Positions 57,530 to 64,000 of a stretch of 64,000 nucleotides of DNA are shown here, piece after piece. Under the pieces are notes generated by a model. The model ran no database searches and had not been told where the DNA came from. It saw only the letters and a list, made by a program, of their open reading frames with translations. The stretch lies in the NCBI GenBank assembly GCA_016715825.1, contig JADJXO010000013.1, positions 248,001-312,000 of the forward strand, given 5' to 3'. Both the position numbers and the translations under genes were made by a program. The stretch is from Nitrospira sp. (lineage in GTDB: Bacteria; Nitrospirota; Nitrospiria; Nitrospirales; Nitrospiraceae). Each line of letters starts with the position of its first letter. Position 1 is the first letter of the stretch.

Positions 57530-58633
57530 ATGATTACTCGGCGCACCATCCTTCAATCACTTGGTCTTCTTACAGCAGCCACTCTGCTTGGCAGCACAAA
57601 AGAAGTTGTTGCGATGGCGAATCGTCAAGACGTGTGGTTCATGCCGGACGAGAGTGACCCTCACGAACGCACCTGGATGGCGTTTGGTGCCAGCCAAAAA
57701 ATATGGGGCAGGAAGCTCTTGCCGGATGTTCAGCGCAATATCGCGACGATTGCCCTCACCATCGCCAAGTACGAACCAGTCTCAATGCTGGTTCGGCAGT
57801 CTGACCTACCACGAGCCCAACAACTGATGGAAGACAAGGTTGATCTGATTGTCTGCCCGCTTGATGATGTGTGGATGCGTGATACCGGTCCGGTTTTTGT
57901 CGTGACGGAGCATGGTGGCAAAGCTGGAGTTGATTTCAACTTCAACGGCTGGGGAGAGAAGCAGCACTGTGACAACGATGCTGAGGTCGCCGTGTTCGTC
58001 GCTCAGCATGTGGGTGTGCGCCGCATGCAAACCGACTTGGTACTTGAGGGTGGCGGGATTGAGGTCGACGGACACGGCACCGCGATCATCACCGAGAGTT
58101 GCGTGCTCAACGAAAACCGCAATCCTGGTGTCAGCAAAGCCCAGTGCGAGCAGGAGCTGAAGCGATTACTTGGCGTGGAGAAGATCATCTGGTTGCCCGG
58201 CATCAAGAGCAACGACATCACCGACGGACACACCGATTTCTATGCGCGCTTCGCGCGCCCAGGGGTGGTGATTGCTGGCTATGATCCTGATCCGAAGTCC
58301 TTCGATCATGCGGTGACAAAACGGCATCTGGACATGCTGCGCAAGGCAACGGATGTCAAAGGCCGAACACTGGATGTGGTGGTGCTGGAGGCACCTTCAA
58401 GGATTCGAGAGACGTTTGCCAACGACGACTTCGCCGCCGGCTACATCAATTTCTATGTCTGTAATGGCGCAGTGATTGCCCCTGAGTTTGGTGATCCGCG
58501 AACCGATGGGGCGGCTCAACGCGAACTGCAACGAGCGTTTCCTGGGCGTGACGTGGTCCAGATCAACGTTGACGCAATCGCAGCTGGCGGCGGAGGTATT
58601 CATTGCACGACACAGCAAGAGCCGAAGGTCTAA
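57530..58633 (+). CDS. Tat-exported agmatine deiminase / PPAD-family protein
   Basis: 367 residues. The N-terminus ITRRTILQSLGLLTAATLLG is a twin-arginine signal. The catalytic domain has family motifs: DESDPHERTWMAFG, VWMRDTGPVFV, VLEGGGIEVDGHGT, DGHTDFYARF and the terminal GGGGIHCTTQQEP with nucleophilic Cys. It converts agmatine to N-carbamoylputrescine and ammonia. Most AguA are cytoplasmic, so Tat export is unusual. It starts 20 bases after a GTTAGAC core, and its stop codon lies inside the next attC left core. Confidence 0.87.
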   Translation: MITRRTILQSLGLLTAATLLGSTKEVVAMANRQDVWFMPDESDPHERTWMAFGASQKIWGRKLLPDVQRNIATIALTIAKYEPVSMLVRQSDLPRAQQLMEDKVDLIVCPLDDVWMRDTGPVFVVTEHGGKAGVDFNFNGWGEKQHCDNDAEVAVFVAQHVGVRRMQTDLVLEGGGIEVDGHGTAIITESCVLNENRNPGVSKAQCEQELKRLLGVEKIIWLPGIKSNDITDGHTDFYARFARPGVVIAGYDPDPKSFDHAVTKRHLDMLRKATDVKGRTLDVVVLEAPSRIRETFANDDFAAGYINFYVCNGAVIAPEFGDPRTDGAAQRELQRAFPGRDVVQINVDAIAAGGGGIHCTTQQEPKV

Positions 58634-58685
58634 CACGTCAATCCAGCGGACTGCCTACGGCAGCCGCTGATTTCCAACGTTAATG
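58628..58685 (+). repeat. attC-like site overlapping the deiminase stop
   Basis: Left core GTCTAAC (58628-58634) matches RYYYAAC exactly and contains the stop codon. A hairpin CAGCGGACTGCC TAC GGCAGCCGCTG follows, then TTTCCAAC and right core GTTAATG (58679-58685). Confidence 0.75.
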
Positions 58686-58783
58686 AGACGGGGCTGAGGA
58701 CCGAGCCAATTCAAGCGACAACGGAGGTGCCGGTGCTAGTGGACTCGAAATAGGGGTGATTCGAAAATCGATCGAGCCGCGAC
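58686..58783. repeat. Module start, copy after deiminase
   Basis: AGACGGGGCTGAGGACCG follows the right core, as in the other copies; the rest of the module is lost or diverged before the convergent ORF. Confidence 0.5.
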
Positions 58784-59827
58784 CTATTCGAGGATCAATG
58801 AATTGATTGCCTGGTTTGCCGTCAGTCCCGACAACGGGGTCAGCACCTCGACCTCGAGGCTGGGGCAGAACACGGCACTTCCGCGCTCCGAGAAGTCCAC
58901 ATCGATATTGTTCTCGAGGTCGAGGCCGTCCTCCGGATCATAGAGAAGTTCGAGGGATACCTGGAACACCACGGAGGCACGGTTGGGAACGACCAGCTGG
59001 CGGTGACTGAGGGCGAACTGCTCGAACGAAAACGACTGTGACTTGAAGCTGGCTCCTTGGAAGATATGGCCACCTTCCGCGCGCAAGGAAGTGATGGTCT
59101 GCCGGTGCGTCGGTTGGAAGTCCGGGTGCCTGGTCTGATCGTTTGAAGTGCCGGTGACTGGATCCGTTCCCCACCCGAACCAGCGGATGATCGCAAGAGA
59201 CGCATTGACATTCAATGTCTGGACAGCGCCGGAGAAAATCCCAGACTTGGCCTGGACCGAACAGCCGCCGTTGACGATGAGCGATGACCGGACGTTCACC
59301 ACCGCAAACGAATCCGTCTCGTTGGACCAGAGAAAGAAGAAGACGAAACGCGTGGAATTGGACTCTGTCGGGTCACCAACGCGCACCCTGACGAAACTGT
59401 TCATCGATTCCACGTGGGAGTCGATAAAGATGTTGAGCTGTGGGTTCGGGAGTTGCCAGATGAGAAACGGCTTGTCCAGTGAGACGATGGCCGGAATGAA
59501 AGGCGCGCCAAGCAGCTTGGCCGCTTGGCGGCGCGCCGTCATGGCACTCCGAAACGTGGCAGTCGACGCTCGCATATTCTTCGCCGCGACAGCTCGCTCC
59601 TTCGCGAAATCCGCGCGGAGCGCGCTCTGATCCTGGGCGACCAGCTTCCTAAACTTCGACCCGTCGAGCCCGGCTTTCTCGAGCACCGAATCGACCATGG
59701 CCGCGGCGGCGCGGCGTCTGTGGGAGGTTATCTGGCGGCGAGAGTTGGCGCTGCTCTGGTCGGTCGGAATCTTGCCGCTCTTCATGATCGTGATGATGTG
59801 TTTCAGCTCTGATTTGTCGACGGCCAT
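58784..59827 (-). CDS. Unknown protein, minus-strand cassette
   Basis: 347 residues from ATG 59827 (GAGGGTTCAT upstream). A basic helical N-terminal third (SHRRRAAAAMVDSVLEKAGL, KERAVAAKNMRAST) is followed by a beta-rich part (LNVNASLAIIRWFGWGTDPV, VVFQVSLELLYDPEDGLDLE). No family recognised, no signal peptide. The upstream stretch is AT-rich and may hold its promoter. Confidence 0.65.
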   Translation of the reverse strand: MAVDKSELKHIITIMKSGKIPTDQSSANSRRQITSHRRRAAAAMVDSVLEKAGLDGSKFRKLVAQDQSALRADFAKERAVAAKNMRASTATFRSAMTARRQAAKLLGAPFIPAIVSLDKPFLIWQLPNPQLNIFIDSHVESMNSFVRVRVGDPTESNSTRFVFFFLWSNETDSFAVVNVRSSLIVNGGCSVQAKSGIFSGAVQTLNVNASLAIIRWFGWGTDPVTGTSNDQTRHPDFQPTHRQTITSLRAEGGHIFQGASFKSQSFSFEQFALSHRQLVVPNRASVVFQVSLELLYDPEDGLDLENNIDVDFSERGSAVFCPSLEVEVLTPLSGLTANQAINSLILE

Positions 59828-59959
59828 ATGAACCCTCGGTATCGATAGGATTTTTAAACGGATTTTCCCATGACGGAAGCTATAGCGGAGCATCCGCAGA
59901 ATTGTCAATCCATTTTCCAGTTGATAAAAAACTCCTCTCTTCCACCGTCGGCTCAGCCG

Positions 59960-60185
59960 GAGAGCGGTCGGTAAGCGCGCGAAAGGTTCTGAATCCGCGC
60001 CGCTCGCTCGCGAGCGGCTGCGTCGGCTTGTGTTTGGCAGGCGGTTTTTGACTGCCAGATTGTCTGGAATAGATCGACTCGACGATCCGGGGCGCGGGTC
60101 GGCAGACCCAGATGTGTGAGGATCTTGTCAATCACGGCAACTCTTCGATAGCCGTGATGATCTTCAACGTTTCGGCCCGGTATAA
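59960..60185 (-). pseudogene. Transposase C-terminal remnant
   Basis: Minus-strand reading AETLKIITAIEELPVIDKIL then THLGLPTRAPDRR resembles the C-terminal tail of transposases of the IS91-like and related types, which end in VI.KIL.HLGLP. No upstream catalytic part remains. Confidence 0.55.
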
Positions 60186-60186
60186 C

Positions 60187-60205
60187 AAAGGGGTCTGACC
60201 CCTTT
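60187..60205. repeat. GGGGTC palindrome
   Basis: AAAGGGGTC T GACCCCTTT is a perfect 9-bp inverted repeat with a one-base centre. Related strings (AGGGGTCAGAG near 52267, CTGACCCCC near 60749) lie elsewhere in the array. Such words are common beside transposase remnants. Confidence 0.55.
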
Positions 60206-60334
60206 TATTCACCAGAAGGGCGGATTTTGCACGTGGTGTTCACCCTCAGAGAGGGAAAAGTACGGCCGATCAGCGCCCGACCCGCGCACAAGAAGGAGAG
60301 AGAGCTCTATGAAGCATACCTACGCGAAATCTGA
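60206..60334 (+). pseudogene. Truncated BrnT-like toxin (C-terminal end only)
   Basis: In frame: ILHVVFTLREGKVRPISARP then AHKKERELYEAYLREI and stop at 60332. VFT...K.RPISAR...KER..YE is the hallmark end of BrnT (DUF497) toxins. Only about 40 of about 90 residues remain; upstream is the GGGGTC palindrome and transposase remnant. The intact antitoxin ORF overlaps its end. Confidence 0.75.
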
Positions 60335-60557
60335 AAAAGCTTACGCACGCACGTCCGTGTTCGAGCGGAAGAAGATCCTCGCGGCCGCCAAGCGGCTGAA
60401 GAAGAGCCGCAAGCTGCCGACGAGCATTGCGCTTGAGGAACACACCATCAACGAGTTGAAAGCGCTCGCGGAGTGGCGTGGCGTACCCTACCAGGTTCTT
60501 ATGCGCATGTTCATTCTGGAGGGCCTTCACAAGTCGCAAGCGGCAGTCGCACGCTGA
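60309..60557 (+). CDS. BrnA/CopG-like antitoxin, orphaned
   Basis: 82 residues, basic N-terminus (KHTYAKSEKAYARTSVFERK), then a ribbon-helix-helix-like part KLPTSIALEEHTINELKALA and WRGVPYQVLMRMFILEGLHK; GVPYQ.L is typical of BrnA/CopG-family antitoxins. AGGAGAGAGAG precedes the ATG. It overlaps the C-terminal relic of its toxin by 26 bases. With the toxin broken, it may act only as an anti-toxin for related modules or a DNA-binding repressor. Confidence 0.75.
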   Translation: MKHTYAKSEKAYARTSVFERKKILAAAKRLKKSRKLPTSIALEEHTINELKALAEWRGVPYQVLMRMFILEGLHKSQAAVAR

Positions 60558-60841
60558 CATTCGATCCTACCCACGCGCACTGGTGAAGCGCTGATGGCGC
60601 ACACCGCAAAATAGAGAAATGAGTAGGGGAATGCGGCTCAGAGAACTATTTCGTTGCAGGAGGGCATCGGCGAGAACGTTGGACGGCTATTCATCGGAGA
60701 AACACGGGGGCAACCAAAACCAGCTATGGCCCGCAAAGAAATAGCACACTGACCCCCATTCTTCTCTTGGGGATGATGTGACGTTCGCTGATCTATTATG
60801 CCCGATCTCCACGAAGCAAAAGCGCGGTCACCGAACAATCG
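60558..60841. other. Noncoding stretch after brnA
   Basis: About 280 bases with only unsupported short frames. CACACTGACCCCCATTC near 60745 is related to the GGGGTC repeat words. It ends at the left core of the next attC-like site. Confidence 0.4.
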
Positions 60842-60920
60842 GTTCAACCGGAGCCGCGGGCTGCGCGGTTTCTGAAGTCAACGTTGGTTGGCCGCGGCCC
60901 GGCTAACCGAGGCGCTAATG
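60842..60920 (+). repeat. attC-like site
   Basis: Left core GTTCAAC (60842-60848) fits RYYYAAC. Arms CCGGAGCCGCGG and CCGCGGCCCGG pair with a bulge, then CTAACCGAGGC and right core GCTAATG (60914-60920), one base from the GTTAATG of the other sites. Confidence 0.65.
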
Positions 60921-61305
60921 CAACAGGACTGAGGACCGCTTTAAGGCGATGCGACCTCGTTGCTGAACGTCCGCTCCTGCCGATGGCAGTCCTCGACCCA
61001 AACCGGTCGATCGCCGAATTGAGAAGCGGTCGTTCAACGTCTGCGTTCTTATGGTAGGCGGTTGAGATTATTACCAGAGTAGTGCTCTGCTGCATCTCCC
61101 TGTCGTAGGCTTGTCTTCGCTCTGCGTGCATGCTCCTGCCCCTGACAATCAACCAGACCTGTATACCGAGAGGACTTCAATGATGTTACGGCCTATGCTG
61201 AATTGGGGATGCAGGAAACACCCTCCGACTCATTTACGAGCCGACCTCGCGCCTTACCCAGCCTTGGAAGCGGTCAAAACATGGTTCAGACACATCTGTT
61301 GTGAA
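60921..61305. repeat. Interleaved module copy and noncoding rest
   Basis: CAACAGGACTGAGGACCGC starts directly after the attC-like site, then TGCCGATGGCAGTCCTCGAC and CCAAACCGG as in other copies (to about 61010). The remaining 300 bases up to the cupin gene have no recognised element. Confidence 0.55.
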
Positions 61306-61755
61306 TCATGGTGTCGCATCTGATGCCTGATGTTTTTCGGGTCGGATCAGATTTGGCTTTCCCTCTTCACCGACGAAGACCACCAATAATCTCAACGGGA
61401 CCTCGCCTAAGTTCTTTGCGCTATGCACGGTGTTCACCGCCTCCAGAAACCCACTCCCAGCGTGAAATGTCTGTCGAGCGCCATCCTCAAATTCCACCGT
61501 CATGGTTCCCTCAAGGACATGGACGTAGGTGGGCACGGCATGCATGTGGCGACCGTTCTCCTTCCCCGGTTGGATTTCAACCAGGACCGAGGCCATTTCC
61601 GCCTTATCGGTTTTGGGATATTCGATCTTCTGGCCACTGATCGTCGTTGAACCTTTCATCACCGCTGTCACGGTGAAATCTTGTGGCTCTGCACGCACTG
61701 CCACGGTCGTCTGGATCAAGACCAGAATCAAGAAGACTGAGAACAGTATTCTCAT
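61306..61755 (-). CDS. Secreted cupin-domain protein
   Basis: 149 residues from ATG 61755 (GGGGGT upstream). A signal peptide (LFSVFLILVLIQTTVAVRA) and one cupin fold: EIQPGKENGRHMHAVPTYVH (His ligands, with GRHMH), LEGTMTVEFEDGARQTFHAG and SGFLEAVNTVHSAKN (third His). A metal-binding periplasmic protein; enzyme or sensor role unknown. It reads against the cassette direction. Confidence 0.82.
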   Translation of the reverse strand: MRILFSVFLILVLIQTTVAVRAEPQDFTVTAVMKGSTTISGQKIEYPKTDKAEMASVLVEIQPGKENGRHMHAVPTYVHVLEGTMTVEFEDGARQTFHAGSGFLEAVNTVHSAKNLGEVPLRLLVVFVGEEGKPNLIRPEKHQASDATP

Positions 61756-62344
61756 CGTCGTACCCCCATTCGCATCTGTTGTTGAACTAGAGAACGCGCA
61801 TGCCTCGCGCCCTTGAAAGCGGCAGGAAGACATCGCGCACCATCACCTTCCCATTAAGCCGGGCATCCCCTTCAGCAACGGAAATGGTACCACAGTGATG
61901 GTTCATCATTTTTATCATGACCAGCCGAACCGGCGCGGGCTCTATTTGTCCTCTTGGCCGTCAAGGTGTGCCGAGCCGGCTGGCCAGGGGATCCGGGGAC
62001 GGATCGCCACCGAGAACAAGAGGCCACACCCTCACTCATGGATGTGGATCGGAGTAAGCCAGCACTCCTCTTCGCATCGCGTGGCGGTCCGCCCTGCGGA
62101 CAGTGCTTGAAGCGCATGCTAACCCCTCAAGTTGGCCGATGGCAGTCCTCGACCCGGAACTACCTGTCTCGTTTCCGCGAAGTGGTCGTAACAATGAGGT
62201 GAAGCAGGACTATGCGGTTCTAATCGTGACCGGCATGGGGAAATAACACGGTGTCAGGAGCCATATCCCCTGACGTCTAGCGGCCCGCGCCACCTGCGCA
62301 CCCTTGACACTTTCGCGCAGCAAGCTTAGCGTACTTGGCATCCC
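61756..62344. other. Noncoding stretch with half attC and module core
   Basis: About 590 bases, no supported gene. GCTAAC (62118-62123) then CCCTCAAG looks like a left attC arm that passes directly into the module core (TTGGCCGATGGCAGTCCTCG, 62132-62151). This is the same kind of fusion as at 52122. Confidence 0.45.
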
Positions 62345-62794
62345 ATGACCCCACCAACTGCTGCTCCAGCAAAGGTCAATCCTAAAGTTCTTCTCATTTC
62401 ATTCCTCGCAGCACCTATCCTTATGGGAATAATTTTTCTGAACCCTTCGTGGGAACCACTTCGCAGTCTAACCCAATCCCCTGGCTGGATCCCTGTTGGT
62501 CGAGTCATAGGCTCTGCAGTTGTTCTCTTTATGCTGTGGAGTTCATGGCGCTATGAGCATCATGTGAAACCAAGGACTGCGGACATGCTTAGACAGAAGG
62601 GAATGGATCCTGAACAAATAGGTTTCACAATAACAACAGCTGAATGCTCGTCGGGTACAGTTGTAGGAATCATTTTGTATATGCTTGGCACCTCTAGCAC
62701 CGAGTTTTGGTGCTTTGCAAGCATTTCAATCGTGGCGATTCTGTTCTGGGCTTGGCGCTATAGAACCTTCCTGCTGCAGACACCCACACCGTAA
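62345..62794 (+). CDS. Small membrane protein, cassette ORF
   Basis: 149 residues with about four membrane helices (about 18-33, 52-68, 100-116, 121-138), including ISFLAAPILMGIIFLN and SIVAILFWAWRY. No family recognised. AT-rich coding compared with the core genome, as expected for an acquired cassette. The ribosome site is weak. Confidence 0.65.
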   Translation: MTPPTAAPAKVNPKVLLISFLAAPILMGIIFLNPSWEPLRSLTQSPGWIPVGRVIGSAVVLFMLWSSWRYEHHVKPRTADMLRQKGMDPEQIGFTITTAECSSGTVVGIILYMLGTSSTEFWCFASISIVAILFWAWRYRTFLLQTPTP

Positions 62795-62900
62795 ACCTTG
62801 GAAGAAGATAGGGGGACAGCAACTGTCTTCTCAGTCAAGCGCTGAAGTGAGCATTGTCGATGCATCCTCGAAAAGTCTCGCATAGGAATCAAGGGGCAGC

Positions 62901-63181
62901 TCAGTACGATCTCGGCACCGTACTTCCGCTCGTGGCCGACACTTGCCTGATGCCCTGACAGGCAAATCACGACCCAAAGCCGAAGTCCACGACCGACCGC
63001 TATCAGAAGGCAGGGGTTTACACCGATCCGCATAAGACGACGATCTCATCGCGGTAGTGGGGTGGAACCTATCCTGCGGCAATGGGTTAAGACTGGCGAT
63101 CGGTGCGTGCCGCCGTTTTAGGCAGAAGTAGACAATCTGCCGTAACGGGATATTATACAGTCTGTCTAAACATTGTTAGTG
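62901..63181 (+). repeat. Interleaved module, copy before last ORF
   Basis: Carries CGATCTCGGCACCGTACTTC, GACCCAAAGCCGAAGTCC, GACCGACCGCTATCAGAAGG, CACCGATCCGCATAAGA and GCCGTAAC in module order, and ends TCTAAACATTGTTAGTG (core 63175-63181). A promoter-like pair lies in its right end: TAGACA (63129-63134), 16-base spacer, TATTAT (63151-63156), pointing at the next ORF. Confidence 0.65.
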
Positions 63182-63192
63182 TTACTTAAAAC

Positions 63193-63924
63193 ATGAAAAG
63201 AGCCATCTCCATACTTCTTTTTTTGGCCGCTTGCACGCTTGCGAACGCGGCTGAACCAGACGTTCTCGTGAAATTCTTCGGCCACGCTGGAATCGGCGAC
63301 AAGCGCTCGGTTTACCACGGGGAAATGCTTAAACACTACACGGACAAACCTACAGTAGGCCAAGGCCTGCCACGCAATGTGCAGGCAACATTCAGGAAAC
63401 TAGAAGAATCACAATTCCGTTCCGTCTACGCCGTACTTCTGAGCGATGGGCACAAGTCTCAGGATTGGTATGCGTTCCTAGTAAAGGAGAACGACCGCTG
63501 GAAGATCAGCGCGGTTCGTAACTTGGCACTCTCCGGAGTGTTCCATATAGCGTTGCAGCAATTGGAACAAAAAAATCCGAGATCCGAAAAGGAGGAATGG
63601 CAGTACCAAAATATGCTGCTCACTATCAAGAGCGACCGTGAATTGAAAGAGTACTTGAAGAGCAACCTAGCTGACTTTAGAAATGTGGTTACGTTGTATT
63701 CAAAGGGCGATAAAGAACAGTCTGATAAAATGGCAAAGCGCCTTTTAATCGACTTTATAAAAGATATCAACGGAGCTATCGAATTCAATATTGGCGGTAT
63801 TATTGATAACACGGTTGGCTATCTATATGTACCGCCTGGATCGAAACCGCCAACAATGGATCCAAGCGAGTTCATCTACGTCGAAGAAATAGCCGATGGC
63901 TGGTACATCTATAAGACAACGTAA
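63193..63924 (+). CDS. Secreted unknown protein, cassette ORF
   Basis: 243 residues. Signal peptide ISILLFLAACTLANAAEPD (cleavage after NAA; an alternative lipobox LAAC is present). The mature protein is AT-rich coded, with Lys and Glu enriched (NPRSEKEEWQYQNMLLTIKS). No family recognised. It begins 12 bases after a GTTAGTG core and ends at the left arm of an attC-like site, a textbook cassette layout. Confidence 0.75.
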   Translation: MKRAISILLFLAACTLANAAEPDVLVKFFGHAGIGDKRSVYHGEMLKHYTDKPTVGQGLPRNVQATFRKLEESQFRSVYAVLLSDGHKSQDWYAFLVKENDRWKISAVRNLALSGVFHIALQQLEQKNPRSEKEEWQYQNMLLTIKSDRELKEYLKSNLADFRNVVTLYSKGDKEQSDKMAKRLLIDFIKDINGAIEFNIGGIIDNTVGYLYVPPGSKPPTMDPSEFIYVEEIADGWYIYKTT

Positions 63925-63990
63925 CTCTAACAACCGGTTCGAGCTGACCTCGAGGTCGCTGCGCTTCCCCACGGCAGCTTAACCGTAATG
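63925..63990 (+). repeat. attC-like site at window end
   Basis: Left core CTCTAAC (63925-63931), left arm AACCGGTTCGAGCTGACC, loop with GCTGCGCTTCCCC, right arm GGCAGCTTAACC, right core reduced to GTAATG (63985-63990). TTCGACAGGG follows, the first bases of another module. Confidence 0.65.
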
Positions 63991-64000
63991 TTCGACAGGG

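Noticed and set aside
60638..60847. 69-codon minus-strand ORF ending near an attC-like site
   Set aside because: Start overlaps the attC left core, composition unlike a protein, no ribosome site.

Overview
The window reads as a chromosomal segment of a nitrite-oxidising Nitrospira (phylum Nitrospirota). The best evidence is a block at 34.2-47.8 kb holding a nitrite oxidoreductase gamma-type subunit (NxrC-like), a second NxrC-like protein, a TorD-family chaperone, a multi-cluster ferredoxin, a TatA and pentaheme cytochromes. A Pup gene, a K+-independent type membrane pyrophosphatase and an SmbP-like metal binder fit the same lineage. The catalytic subunits nxrA and nxrB are not in the window. 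No rRNA, intact tRNA or CRISPR array was seen.

Layout. 1-6.6 kb: the 5' part of a DUF4062/STAND-ATPase/FGE-like gene, a UvrA, a VapBC toxin-antitoxin pair and a decayed second copy of the uvrA 3' end behind it. 6.7-13.8 kb: housekeeping and stress genes (DUF3422, YqgE, nitrilase, SmbP-like, sulfurtransferase, pentaheme cytochrome, deacetylase-like, TPR). 13.9-16.1 kb: an IS3-family element with visible ends and a CTA target duplication, interrupted by a decayed IS30-family transposase. 16.1-30.2 kb: two unknown genes, oligopeptidase F, a Bfd-like ferredoxin with an iron-box-like dyad, a flavodoxin lipoprotein, DUF192, Rel, RecJ, Pup, HppA, a PQQ-type sugar dehydrogenase and a methyltransferase. 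30.4-33 kb: a secreted V8-like protease, a shorter paralogue of its N-terminal region and an acidic lipoprotein.

34.2-47.8 kb, all on the minus strand, is the NXR accessory locus. An upstream unit (HExxH protein, ferredoxin, TorD-like, NxrC-like) ends at a strong terminator. A second unit follows: radical SAM, membrane protein, TPR, TatA, NHL propeller, NxrC-like paralogue, PDZ protein and two pentaheme cytochromes. Together they look like machinery for cofactor loading, Tat export and periplasmic electron transfer. 48-50.7 kb carries a WD40 protein, a SIMPL protein and a redoxin.

50.7-64 kb is a cassette-type array resembling an integron cluster without an integrase. Single ORFs (thiol-redox protein, vanadium haloperoxidase, Tat-exported agmatine deiminase, BrnA antitoxin, cupin, unknowns) are followed by attC-like hairpin sites. 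They alternate with copies of one noncoding module of about 290 bp, called the interleaved module here. This alternation is the most unusual feature of the window.
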